13,496 nucleotides of DNA from Bacteroidota bacterium (lineage in GTDB: Bacteria > Bacteroidota > Bacteroidia > Bacteroidales > VadinHA17): the NCBI GenBank assembly GCA_030628785.1, contig DAOVQI010000039.1, forward strand, positions 1-13,496, given 5' to 3'. Below the pieces are notes generated by a model that was not told where the DNA came from, did no database searches, and worked only from the letters and a program-made list of their open reading frames with translations. Shown here piece by piece: positions 1-7,432 of this stretch (position 1 is the first letter of the stretch; each line of letters opens with the position of its first letter). The position numbers were made by a program, and so were the translations under genes.

Positions 1-516
1 AAACTCGGAGATGCATTGGGAGGTCAGGTTGTCATTGGTATAGTTAATGTGTTATTTACCCTGATTGCTATTTGGAAGATTGATAAATTAGGCAGGCGGA
101 AATTATTAATTTTCGGTGCAACCGGAGCCATGCTTTCACATCTTGTTATAGGATTTCTGTTTTTCAATAATTTAACCGGAGGGTACCTGTTATTGATCTT
201 TATTCTTTTTTTCATTGCCTGTTTTGCATTTTCGTATGGACCTGTAACCTGGGTAATTCTTTCGGAAATTTATCCAACCAGGATCAGGGGCCGGGCCATG
301 GCAATTGCAACACTTTCACTTTGGGCAGCCAATGCTGTTTTAGGACAACTAGTCCCATGGTTATTAGAAAGCATAAAGCCATTTGGAACCTTCTGGATGT
401 TTGCGTTTTTCTGCTTACCTATTATTCTAATTGCATGGAAAGTTTTACCCGAAACAAAGGGTAAATCCCTGGAAGAAATTGAAAAATACTGGATGAGAAA
501 GGGAACAGACTCCTGA
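1..516 (+). CDS. MFS sugar porter (xylose/glucose:H+ symporter type), C-terminal part
   Basis: Only the last 171 codons are in the window; the frame is open from base 1 and the start lies upstream. The visible part covers about five membrane segments, corresponding to TM8-12 of a 12-TM major facilitator protein. Sugar-porter signatures are clear: DKLGRRK in a cytoplasmic loop (the D-x-x-G-R-R/K motif), GPVTWVILSEIYPTRIRGRA (the conserved W-x-x-x-S-E-I-x-P-x-x-x-R stretch after TM10), and a terminal PETKGKSLEEIE, the family's PETKG motif. Family knowledge: these carry monosaccharides across the inner membrane, often with protons; the sugar cannot be told from this piece. The stop is followed within about 25 bases by a decayed EEP fragment on the same strand, and a GH38 mannosidase lies further down. 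A role in hexose uptake for a glycan-use locus is therefore a reasonable inference. Confidence 0.9.
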   Translation, partial: KLGDALGGQVVIGIVNVLFTLIAIWKIDKLGRRKLLIFGATGAMLSHLVIGFLFFNNLTGGYLLLIFILFFIACFAFSYGPVTWVILSEIYPTRIRGRAMAIATLSLWAANAVLGQLVPWLLESIKPFGTFWMFAFFCLPIILIAWKVLPETKGKSLEEIEKYWMRKGTDS

Positions 517-538
517 GTAGCACAACATTGAAATATGA

Positions 539-886
539 AAAATAATTGGGACCCATCAACCCGATATCATAGGATTTCAGAAAGTGTTACATGAACAATT
601 ATTTGACCTGACTGATATCAATCCAGGCTATGAATGGAGTGGTGCAGGAAGGGATGATGGGAAAGAAAAGGGTGAATACGCACCTGTTTTTTTTAAAGCG
701 GACTTATTTGAACTACTGAATGAGGGAACATTCTGGCTTTCCAAAACTCATGAGGTAATTGGAAGCATTGGTTGGGGAGCACATTTACCCAGGATTGTAA
801 GCTGGGTAAGTCTGGAGGGAAAGTCAACGGGCAATACTTTTTTTTATAACATCAGTTTTAGACAACAGCGATTGTTATGGAAATGA
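539..886 (+). pseudogene. Decayed fragment of an endonuclease/exonuclease/phosphatase (EEP) family gene
   Basis: The open frame (in-frame TGA at 536-538, stop at 884-886) reads HQPDIIGFQKVLHEQLFDL, then GAGRDDGKEKGEYAPVFF and GTFWLSKTHEV. This is a close match in order and spacing to the middle of the roughly 280-residue EEP proteins common in Bacteroidota. Several things show decay. The N-terminal FNIRYDN-type strand is missing. The metal-binding Glu of the GFQE motif is Lys (FQK). The NTHFDH strand survives only as NISFRQ, so the catalytic His is gone. Everything after it is absent (the GDFN and terminal SDH motifs, about half the protein). A GTG at 584 could be used as a start, but the frame already matches the family upstream of it. 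The last bases overlap the start of the next gene. Family function is phosphodiester hydrolysis or a related activity; this copy should be inactive. Confidence 0.8.
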
Positions 887-1938
887 CTTCAAAGGAAAGA
901 TGTCTTGCTGTGATGAGAAACGAGATACCTGACAGGATTCCCGTTGTACCACAAAGCTTCATGTTTTCTGTTGAAACAGCCGGGTTTCGGATTAGTGACG
1001 TTAACAGGAATGGAAAACGGATGGCGCAATCACACATTATAAGCCAGAAGAAATATGGTTATGATGGTTGCGTAATTGACTTTGATGATGCTTCCATTGC
1101 GGAAGCGTGTGGGGCAAAAGTAATTTTCCGGGAGGATGAACCTGCAATTGTAGATGAATCCGATCCTGTTTTGAAAGATTTAAGGGATGTTTATAATCTG
1201 GAGGTTCCTGACCCATTACGTGCCGGGCGGTTACCGGAATGGCTGGCAGCAACCAGCACATTGGTTGAAGCGATAGGTGAGGATGTCCTGGTAATGGGAC
1301 GTGCTGATCAGGGACCTTTTAGTGTTGCATGTTTGTTGAGGGGCACACAGCAATTTATGATGGATCTGGTGATGGAGGACAAACAGGTAATAAATGATGT
1401 AATTGAGTTTTGCAGAAAAGCATGTGTCGCTTTCGCGAAAGCTCAAAAAGATGCAGGAGCACATGTTACTTCGATTGGAGATGCCCTGGCAGGTCCGAAC
1501 CTCGTATCTCCTGCTATGTACAGAGAATTTGCACTGATCCCGGAAAAGAAATTAACCAGGGAAGTACAGGATTATGGAATACCTTATTCAATTCATATTT
1601 GTGGTAATACAAATGCAATAATCGGGGATCTGGCAAGCACTAGGGCGAAAATTCTTGAAGTTGACTGGCAGGTGAACATGGCTGATGCACGGAAGAAAGT
1701 TCCTTTATCAACGGTTCTGATGGGTAACATAAATCCGGGTGATCCGATGGTATTTGGAACTTCTGAAAAAGTTGATGAAACCGCCAGGAAGATCATTGAA
1801 GATACAAAGGGGAAGGGCTTGTTCTTAAGTACAGGTTGTGCAATGGGCCGGAATACTCCACACGAAAACTTCGTGGCAATGATAAATGCCGCAAAAAAAT
1901 ACGGGACCTGCGAACAAATAATGGCTATGAATGACTAA
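877..1938 (+). CDS. Uroporphyrinogen decarboxylase-fold protein, zinc methyltransferase (MtaA/MtbA) type
   Basis: A 353-residue protein with the URO-D barrel pattern: an N-terminal TSKERCLAVMRNEIPDRIPV and a C-terminal PHENFVAMINAAKKYG. It lacks the RQAGRY-type N-terminal motif of the heme enzyme HemE. It has His240-Ile-Cys242 (IHICGNT) and Cys321 (LSTGCAMGRNTP), the H-x-C...C zinc-ligand arrangement of the corrinoid-dependent methyltransferases MtaA and MtbA. The likely chemistry is therefore methyl transfer to or from a cobamide or thiol, not porphyrin decarboxylation. No corrinoid-binding protein or activase is visible nearby, so substrate and partner are unknown. The start at 877 overlaps the EEP remnant by 10 bases; ATG 883 (MTSKER) fits the family start equally well, and neither has a strong ribosome binding site. 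GH38 follows after 34 bases on the same strand, probably in one transcript. Confidence 0.85.
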   Translation: MEMTSKERCLAVMRNEIPDRIPVVPQSFMFSVETAGFRISDVNRNGKRMAQSHIISQKKYGYDGCVIDFDDASIAEACGAKVIFREDEPAIVDESDPVLKDLRDVYNLEVPDPLRAGRLPEWLAATSTLVEAIGEDVLVMGRADQGPFSVACLLRGTQQFMMDLVMEDKQVINDVIEFCRKACVAFAKAQKDAGAHVTSIGDALAGPNLVSPAMYREFALIPEKKLTREVQDYGIPYSIHICGNTNAIIGDLASTRAKILEVDWQVNMADARKKVPLSTVLMGNINPGDPMVFGTSEKVDETARKIIEDTKGKGLFLSTGCAMGRNTPHENFVAMINAAKKYGTCEQIMAMND

Positions 1939-1972
1939 TTTTTTAAAAGGCAGTAATTTAATATAAAGAGAT

Positions 1973-4900
1973 ATGAGAAATTACAGAATTAAAATATTAT
2001 TGAGTATGGCATTTTCCTTGAATATTACAATTGTTTTAAATGCCCAGATTGAAGACAAAATTAAGCAACAATACCAGTTAAGTCGAGAAACCCAAGGCTG
2101 GTTTGAGGGATTTAACATAAGCCTGGATGGAAATGATTTTATCTATCATTCACTAAGAGAGGATGTTACTGATTGTATGTTAACCAGGGCTACCGATGGT
2201 AAAATGTTCATTGAATGGGAAACGGCTCCAATACCTTTTGATTGGAAAGGGGAAGGAGCAGATTTAATATGGATTGCGGCAATGACCCGTAATAAATGCA
2301 ATAACAAGTTTTTTCTATATATAAATGATGATTTAAAATTTACTTTTAAGAATTCTCCTGGTGATTGGGAGGTTGACAGTCAGGATGGAGGAAGATTAGA
2401 ATTCAGGATTTTTAATAGTGATCAGCATGGTGATGCCCATGGTTACATGATCCTTCATGCTCCTGCTGCCTGGATTAAACCAGGAAATGGACTGAAAATT
2501 AAAGTATTTGGCGAGGCTGCATCCAGTAACTGCTGGTGTATTATATATAAGGCAAGTGATGTTCTTGCCCATTTGCAGGAGGCTGTAGAACATGAGGGAT
2601 GGTTTGATGTTTTTGTTGATTCCAGAGGGAAAACCCACACATTCGAAGTAAATGCACCCGAACACCTGGGTGGAACTGAAATAAACTACCAGGTTGGAAA
2701 ACAAAAAGGAAGTTTTGAATTAGTTACAAATAAACATCATGCGGAGGGTATTTTTAAAGTAAAAGGAACAAAAAATGAACTTGGCAAACAAATCTTTTCA
2801 CTTTCTTCTGCAAAGGGAAAATTATTTGAAATTACCGGATTATTTACAGATCAAAAGGAAACAAATGTGAGAGGTAAAACATTAGTATTGAAAAATGCAC
2901 ATGCGATAGACGAGGAAAAGTGGAGCCTGGAGATCCGGTTAACTTACAAACCCAAGCTGGTAGAAAATTTCACAAAATTATCAAAATCCAGGTTAAATAA
3001 TGGTACCATTTACCTGATGAATTCAAGTCATCAGGATATTGCATGGATGGATAGTCCGGAGAAATGTATTCTGGAGCGGGATACCATGTTACTAACCCCA
3101 TTAATTACTCAGGCTGCACTAGAGCCGGATTACCATTTTGACATTGAGGATGTCTTGATGGTTCGTGAATTTATTCAAAGACATCCTGAGAAAAAGGAAG
3201 AATTAAAACAGTTACTTCAGGAAGGTAAAGTAACCTGTGGATCAACATACATCATGCCATATGAGGAAATGTATTCCGGAGAATCCCTTGTAAGGCAGTT
3301 TTATCTGGGAGCAAAATGGCTTTCCCGGGAATTTGGTAACTACAAAGCTGATACTTACTGGAATGTCGATGTGCCGGGCAGGACCATCCAAATGCCACAA
3401 ATAATGAAGAAAGCCGGAACAAAATACATGGTGATAAGCAGGCATGGGAAAGGTGTGTTTAACTGGTATAGCCCCGACGGATCCTATGTTACTGCTTATT
3501 CACCGGGACATTATGCCGATGCTTTTACACATTTAAACAAGGATTTTTTTGATGCTGCGACCTATATAGCCGAAAGTTCCTTGTTTTGGAATGATTACAA
3601 TACTAACCCTGTTGCCCAGCCGGCAATGGCTTTGCTTTCCGACTGGGATATGAGTCCTGCCAAGGATTATAGTCATTTAATCAACCGGTGGCATAATTTG
3701 AAATATATTGAGGATGAAAACGGACATAAAATCCCTCTTACTTTACCAAAAATTAAAATAGGAACAGCAAATCAATTTATTGAAAAAATTGTAACATCAA
3801 CTCCTGAGCTCCCTGCTATCAAAGGAGAACGTCCGGCGGTTTGGTTATATATTCATGGTCCGTCTCATCAGAAGGCCCTTAAAGCTAGCCGACAAGGGGA
3901 TATTTTGTTAACCGTTGCTGAAAAATTTTCTGCAATCGAAGCTTTGTTGGCAGGATCTTTTTGTAACTATCCTCAGGAAAGCTTAACAAGAGCGTGGGAA
4001 GCAAAAATCTATCCTGATCATGGATGGGGTGGGAAACATGGTGATATAACCGATGCATTGTTCCTGCGAACGCTGGAATTTGCCCGTGATGAAGGGAAAC
4101 AGTTAACTGAAACGGCTCTTAGATCAATTGCTTCGAGAATCAAAACCAATCCTACGAAAGGTATTCCTGGAGTGGTTTTTAATAGTTTATCCTGGGACCG
4201 CACCGATCCGGTTACATTTAAAATGACTTTTGCGGAAGGATGGGGAAAAGATTTGAAAGTAACGGATCTGAGTGGAAAGGAAATTGCTCATCAGTTAAGT
4301 GAAATTGAAAAGTACCGGAATGGTACAATTAAAACAGCCAGTATTCATTTTATCGCAGAAAATGTTCCGTCAGTCGGGTATAAAACCTTTTATATAGCTC
4401 CTTCTCAGACAGTGATGAAAGATCAAATTAATACTGGGGTTAATGAAATAGAATCAAACTACTACAAGATATCCCTTTCACAGGGAGGTATCCGTCAAAT
4501 TTATGATAAGGAATTAGGAAAGGATTTATTAGATGTATCTAACCTTAAAGGGGCAGAGGTATTTACAATGAGATCGGAGGGGAACGGAGCCGGTGAATTT
4601 GCTGATATACAGCAGCCAACCATGGAAAGATTTGATAAGACAAGTAATCATCCGGCAAAATGGGAGTGGATTGAATTTGGTGCTGTTTATAACGCGTTTC
4701 AAAAAAGGCAGAAGATCAGGAATGCTGTGGTTGAACAGAAGATCATTGTATACAACAACCTAAAGAGAATTGACATTGAAACTTCCCTTTTGAATTGGGA
4801 AGGGATTTTATACAGGGAATACAGAATGGCCTTTCCTTTGAATATGAAAGATGCATATGTTGCCTATGAAGTTCCTTTTGGTGTGGTTGAGGTGGGTAAG

Positions 4901-5548
4901 GATGAAATTGAAGGGGCAGCAGGGGAGCGCTATGTAACCCCCTGCAAAGATATGCATCCACGCGGAATTCAAAACTGGATTGGAGCATATGATTCTGGGT
5001 TTGGAGTAACCATTAGTTCTTCAGTGGCTGTTGCCGATTATGTTGATCCGACCGGATCCGACGCGGATTATCCCATATTACAACCCATACTACTGGCTTC
5101 AAGGAAAAGTTGTCATGGGGAAGGGAATGAGTATTTACAAACAGGTGATCATTTTTTTACATTTTCTTTCACGTCTCATAAACCAGGATGGAGAAGCGGA
5201 TACAAATTTGGAAAGCAGGCCAATGAAAAATTCTTTGTTGTGGTTGCGCCTGAGTCATACAATAATGCGATGCTTCCTGAAGAAAAAAGCTTCTTTTCAC
5301 CCGGGGCTGAAAATCTGATTATCAGTACCATAAAAAAGTGTGAAGATAATGACGATTTGATTCTAAGGATTTACGAAATGGAAGGGAACGATACCCGGAC
5401 TAAGCTAAACATGTTTTTTGATTTGAAAAATGCGGAACAAACAAATATGATCGAGGAGGAAGGGAAACCAGTTCCTTTCAGCAGGAATAAAATGGTTCTG
5501 GATATAGGCCATCACGCAATTGAAACCTATAAACTGAAAATGTTTTAA
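1973..5548 (+). CDS. Secreted GH38-type alpha-mannosidase with a large N-terminal extension
   Basis: 1191 residues. Residues 1-25 are a signal peptide (Lys/Arg-rich start, hydrophobic core, end at LNAQ), so export to the periplasm or cell surface is expected. Residues about 26-340 are a beta-rich extension of unknown role, perhaps sugar-binding. The catalytic GH38 domain starts near 345. HQDIAW (His353, Asp355, Trp358) matches the H-x-D zinc motif; WNVDVPGRTIQMPQIMKKAG supplies Asp466 as the likely nucleophile; YIHGPSHQ (His628 or His632) is a candidate last zinc ligand; and YPDHGWGGKHGDITD marks the helical middle domain. The rest (about 710-1191) fits the beta-sandwich C-terminal region. 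Family reaction: hydrolysis of alpha-mannosidic bonds with retention, zinc-dependent. The motifs are divergent from Golgi/lysosomal enzymes, so the linkage or even the sugar may differ. AAAGAG lies just before the ATG. The sugar porter upstream supports a glycan role. Confidence 0.87.
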   Translation: MRNYRIKILLSMAFSLNITIVLNAQIEDKIKQQYQLSRETQGWFEGFNISLDGNDFIYHSLREDVTDCMLTRATDGKMFIEWETAPIPFDWKGEGADLIWIAAMTRNKCNNKFFLYINDDLKFTFKNSPGDWEVDSQDGGRLEFRIFNSDQHGDAHGYMILHAPAAWIKPGNGLKIKVFGEAASSNCWCIIYKASDVLAHLQEAVEHEGWFDVFVDSRGKTHTFEVNAPEHLGGTEINYQVGKQKGSFELVTNKHHAEGIFKVKGTKNELGKQIFSLSSAKGKLFEITGLFTDQKETNVRGKTLVLKNAHAIDEEKWSLEIRLTYKPKLVENFTKLSKSRLNNGTIYLMNSSHQDIAWMDSPEKCILERDTMLLTPLITQAALEPDYHFDIEDVLMVREFIQRHPEKKEELKQLLQEGKVTCGSTYIMPYEEMYSGESLVRQFYLGAKWLSREFGNYKADTYWNVDVPGRTIQMPQIMKKAGTKYMVISRHGKGVFNWYSPDGSYVTAYSPGHYADAFTHLNKDFFDAATYIAESSLFWNDYNTNPVAQPAMALLSDWDMSPAKDYSHLINRWHNLKYIEDENGHKIPLTLPKIKIGTANQFIEKIVTSTPELPAIKGERPAVWLYIHGPSHQKALKASRQGDILLTVAEKFSAIEALLAGSFCNYPQESLTRAWEAKIYPDHGWGGKHGDITDALFLRTLEFARDEGKQLTETALRSIASRIKTNPTKGIPGVVFNSLSWDRTDPVTFKMTFAEGWGKDLKVTDLSGKEIAHQLSEIEKYRNGTIKTASIHFIAENVPSVGYKTFYIAPSQTVMKDQINTGVNEIESNYYKISLSQGGIRQIYDKELGKDLLDVSNLKGAEVFTMRSEGNGAGEFADIQQPTMERFDKTSNHPAKWEWIEFGAVYNAFQKRQKIRNAVVEQKIIVYNNLKRIDIETSLLNWEGILYREYRMAFPLNMKDAYVAYEVPFGVVEVGKDEIEGAAGERYVTPCKDMHPRGIQNWIGAYDSGFGVTISSSVAVADYVDPTGSDADYPILQPILLASRKSCHGEGNEYLQTGDHFFTFSFTSHKPGWRSGYKFGKQANEKFFVVVAPESYNNAMLPEEKSFFSPGAENLIISTIKKCEDNDDLILRIYEMEGNDTRTKLNMFFDLKNAEQTNMIEEEGKPVPFSRNKMVLDIGHHAIETYKLKMF

Positions 5549-5566
5549 TTTTTTGACAGTTCATCT

Positions 5567-5695
5567 CTATTTTTCTTTTGTTTTTCCTGAAGAGGTGTTT
5601 ACGGCTCCTTTCTTTACTCTTTTCCTGGGCCTTCTTACCCCATACGTGCCTTTAATTATTTTTCCTCTTCTGGTTTTTCTGTCACCTTTTCCCAT
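5567..5695 (-). CDS. Small ribosomal subunit protein bTHX (30S protein THX)
   Basis: A 42-residue, very basic protein starting MGKGDRKTRRGKIIKGTYG and continuing with an Arg/Pro/Lys-rich VRRPRKRVKKG stretch. The MGKGD-K-T-RGKI-x-x-G-x-YG-x-RRP pattern is that of the THX family, a small protein bound in the head of the 30S subunit and thought to stabilise 16S rRNA folding. It begins with ATG at 5693-5695 and ends with TAG at 5567-5569. It is convergent with the mannosidase gene, with only 18 bases between the stops. A -7 box (TAAGTTTG on this strand) lies about 23 bases before the ATG, giving a short leader. Gene finders with a 50- or 60-codon cutoff would miss it. Confidence 0.85.
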   Translation of the reverse strand: MGKGDRKTRRGKIIKGTYGVRRPRKRVKKGAVNTSSGKTKEK

Positions 5696-5717
5696 AATTT
5701 AACAATTTTGTTTTATT

Positions 5718-5725
5718 CAAACTTA
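5718..5725 (-). promoter_or_regulatory. Candidate Bacteroidota -7 box for the bTHX gene
   Basis: On the minus strand this reads TAAGTTTG, an exact fit to TAnnTTTG, placed about 23 bases before the bTHX start codon. I see no convincing TTTG/TTG -33 element about 20 bases upstream; that place is taken by the small ATGCCC/GGGCAT hairpin at 5733-5747. The call therefore rests on the -7 box and its position alone. Confidence 0.45.
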
Positions 5726-5732
5726 GAAAACT

Positions 5733-5747
5733 ATGCCCTTAGGGCAT
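5733..5747. other. Short perfect hairpin ATGCCC-TTA-GGGCAT upstream of bTHX
   Basis: Six-base inverted repeat with a three-base loop, lying immediately upstream of the bTHX -7 box where a -33 element would be. It could be a protein-binding site, a terminator remnant or chance. There is no T-tract directly after it on either strand, so a classical terminator is unlikely. Confidence 0.5.
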
Positions 5748-5786
5748 GTTCATATCTATTTGGCTTTGCCTTTATGTTTTAAATTT

Positions 5787-5882
5787 CAAATAACAAATTA
5801 CAAAATACAAATAAAAATCAATACTCAATACTGAATGACCAAAACAATATATGTTTTTTGAAATTTTGAATATTGGAATTTG
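5787..5882. repeat. Period-7 AT-rich repeat tract with inverted arms
   Basis: The left arm (5787-5849) is a run of heptamers: caaataa, caaatta, caaaata, caaataa, then looser copies ending in -caa or -gaa. The right arm (5854-5882) carries the complementary type (ttttttg, aaattttg with one extra base, aatattg, gaatttg), so on the other strand it again reads caaattc, caatatt and so on. The two arms face each other and could fold into a long imperfect AT-rich hairpin. It sits between the bTHX gene and the M28 remnant and has no coding potential. The 7-base period matches the repeats at 11891-12338. Confidence 0.7.
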
Positions 5883-5930
5883 TGTCAAAAAATGTTTAAT
5901 AAATCGTTCCTTTGAGGGGCAAATCAAAGC

Positions 5931-5947
5931 CACCTTTTAAAAAGGTG
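5931..5947. other. Perfect 8-base hairpin CACCTTTT-A-AAAAGGTG
   Basis: Inverted repeat directly after the stop codon of the M28 remnant (minus strand). It is preceded by TTTGA...TCAAA, another small inverted pair at about 5911-5928. It could have ended transcription of the former peptidase gene, but no clean T-run follows the stem on the minus strand. It could equally belong to the intergenic palindromic repeats common in this phylum. Confidence 0.5.
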
Positions 5948-5952
5948 TGTAT

Positions 5953-6165
5953 TTACTTTGGTAGTGGTGGGATAGGCATGTTCGTATTTGCTATTTCAAT
6001 AATTGCAAGAAACAGCAATTGTGCCAGATCTTCCATGATCTCGGGCGTTATGATTTCAAGATTATCATGCGGAACATGATAAGGTGACCTGGTGCCAGAT
6101 GCCGAAAAGCTGATACTTGGTACTCCTGCCCACATAAACCTGGCAGAGTCAGCGGGTGGCTCAGT
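5953..6165 (-). pseudogene. C-terminal stump of an M28 family metallopeptidase
   Basis: About 70 codons read EPPADSARFMWAGVPSISF, then GTRSPYHVPHDN and MEDLAQLLFLAIIEIAN. This matches the end of M28 aminopeptidase-like proteins, where D/S-x-x-x-F-x-x-x-GVP-x-x-x-F is followed by a PYHxPxD segment containing the last zinc-ligand His. The frame is closed upstream by TAA (6166-6168 on this strand), and no other M28 motif precedes it. The two-zinc core (HxD, D, EE, D) is missing and the stump cannot be an active peptidase. An ATG at 6133-6135 exists inside it but would give only 60 residues without a catalytic core. The DNA before the break point is unrelated repeat-like sequence, so the 5' three quarters were probably lost by deletion. 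Confidence 0.75.
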
Positions 6166-6205
6166 TTAATGGCAGGGAAGAGCAAAAGGCGCATAGGGCG
6201 GAGTG

Positions 6206-6217
6206 CAAAGCGCTTTG
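6206..6217. other. 12-base perfect palindrome CAAAGCGCTTTG
   Basis: Self-complementary site 33 bases upstream of the -33 element of the CFA-like gene. It ends a stretch (about 6178-6217) rich in GC-ending short units (aaaaggc, ggagtgc, aaagcgc), which looks like a worn heptamer tract. It may be an operator or simply part of that tract. Confidence 0.4.
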
Positions 6218-6249
6218 AGTTGATCGTTTTTGTAAAAATTACTAATTAC

Positions 6250-6280
6250 TTGACATACCCCTATCAAATTTGTATCTTTG
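6250..6280 (+). promoter_or_regulatory. Bacteroidota-type promoter of the CFA-like methyltransferase
   Basis: TTGAC at 6250-6254 and TATCTTTG at 6273-6280 fit the -33 (TTG/TTTG) and -7 (TAnnTTTG) elements, with 20 bases between TTG and the -7 box, which is the usual spacing. The start codon follows 18 bases after the box, so the leader would be roughly a dozen bases. Confidence 0.65.
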
Positions 6281-6298
6281 TTGAAAAGCTAAAAAGTC

Positions 6299-7309
6299 AT
6301 GACCACAGAAGAAGTACTGGTTGAGAAACAAAAGGAGAGAAATCTCAGAAAACCTTCTGGGAAATGGAAGGGTACAAGCATTAGTGCAAGGGATGGGCAA
6401 CAGTGGGATAAGGCAAAAGAAATGGATTTTACATACACTAATCTGGACAAATTCATTCGCTTAAGCCTGGGGGAAAATGCGCATTTCAGTAATGCCATGT
6501 ACGATGGAGATTATTCAATGTCGCTGGAGGAAGCTCAAATACGGAAATATGAATTTGTAATTAACCAGTTGAATATTAAAAAAGATTCAAAGGTATTGGA
6601 CCTTGGCTGCGGCTGGGGAGGCTGGCTGAAATATATCAAGGATAATATAGGTGCTAGAGGTATTGGTGTAAATCTGTCACAAGGCCAGGTGAATGCCTGT
6701 AGGAAAAATAACCTGGAGGTATATTTAAAAGATGCCAGATTTATCAAACCTGAGGATTTTGGGATTTTTGATGCTGTAACTGCTTTCGGAAGTTTTGAAC
6801 ATGTTGCTGCCGTCAATGATTATATATCAGGTAAACAAGACGAGGTTTACGATGATTATTTTCAGCATATATATAATTTATTACCAAAAGGCGGAAGGTT
6901 TTACATGCAAAGCATGGTCCTTAGCAAGAATATGATCCCATATGAGCAAATGGATATCAATGCCTCTAAATCGTCCGATGAATATATTACGGCACTTCTA
7001 ACCAAACATAATCCGGATTCCTGGTTACCGTATGGACACGAACATATCATAAGAGTTGCAAAACCTTATTTTAAAAAAGTTTTTTATAGCAGCGGAAGGC
7101 TGGATTATGTTAAGACAAATAGGGAGTGGACAAAGTTATTTTATAAGTTTAATCTAAAAAAGTACCTGTGGTTTGCTTCATTAATTCCCAAACTCATAAC
7201 AGACAAAGAATTCAGACACCAATTAGCTATATTGAGAGTGAGGCCCAACAGAGTATGTTTTGAAAGAGAGATTATGGATCATTCAAGGCTAGTATTTGAA
7301 AAAATTTAA
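6299..7309 (+). CDS. Cyclopropane-fatty-acyl-phospholipid synthase-like SAM methyltransferase
   Basis: 336 residues. VLDLGCGWGGWLKYI (99-113) is SAM motif I in the form typical of the CFA/mycolic-acid cyclopropane synthase family. GIGVNLSQGQ (121-130) is the following acidic-loop region, and FDAVTAFGSFEHVA (157-170) corresponds to the family's F-x-x-x-x-S-x-E-H/AVG stretch. Family reaction: transfer of a methylene from SAM to a double bond of a membrane phospholipid acyl chain, at the inner face of the membrane; some members methylate other lipids. It is shorter at the N-terminus than E. coli Cfa (382 residues) and diverges in its C-terminal 130 residues, so the exact product is open. A near-consensus promoter lies directly upstream and the gene appears monocistronic. 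It converges on asnA across 123 bases in which I see no strong terminator. Confidence 0.8.
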   Translation: MTTEEVLVEKQKERNLRKPSGKWKGTSISARDGQQWDKAKEMDFTYTNLDKFIRLSLGENAHFSNAMYDGDYSMSLEEAQIRKYEFVINQLNIKKDSKVLDLGCGWGGWLKYIKDNIGARGIGVNLSQGQVNACRKNNLEVYLKDARFIKPEDFGIFDAVTAFGSFEHVAAVNDYISGKQDEVYDDYFQHIYNLLPKGGRFYMQSMVLSKNMIPYEQMDINASKSSDEYITALLTKHNPDSWLPYGHEHIIRVAKPYFKKVFYSSGRLDYVKTNREWTKLFYKFNLKKYLWFASLIPKLITDKEFRHQLAILRVRPNRVCFEREIMDHSRLVFEKI

Positions 7310-7432
7310 ACTACTTTCCAATTTCTTTTCTCCAGACAATTTGAGCAGACCGGTATGGCCTGATCTTTCCTGACTTTTGGTTTGATAGTTTATTAGCAAA
7401 TTACCAATCCGGAATAATGTTTTAAAAGCCAG

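Noticed and set aside
584..886. A complete 100-residue protein starting at GTG 584
   Set aside because: The EEP family match begins upstream of this codon in the same frame, and the product would lack every catalytic residue, so it is treated as a gene fragment.
877..1938. HemE, uroporphyrinogen decarboxylase of heme synthesis
   Set aside because: The N-terminal RQAGRY-type motif is missing and the H-x-C...C zinc pattern points to the methyltransferase branch of the fold.
4743..4988. Antisense open frames inside the mannosidase and other long genes
   Set aside because: They are shadows of well-supported coding frames with no recognisable domain.
5931..5947. Rho-independent terminator
   Set aside because: The stem is perfect but no T-run follows it on the minus strand, so only a hairpin is claimed.
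7310..7432. Terminator or small gene between the CFA-like gene and asnA
   Set aside because: No stem with a T-tract and no coding pattern could be found in these 123 bases.
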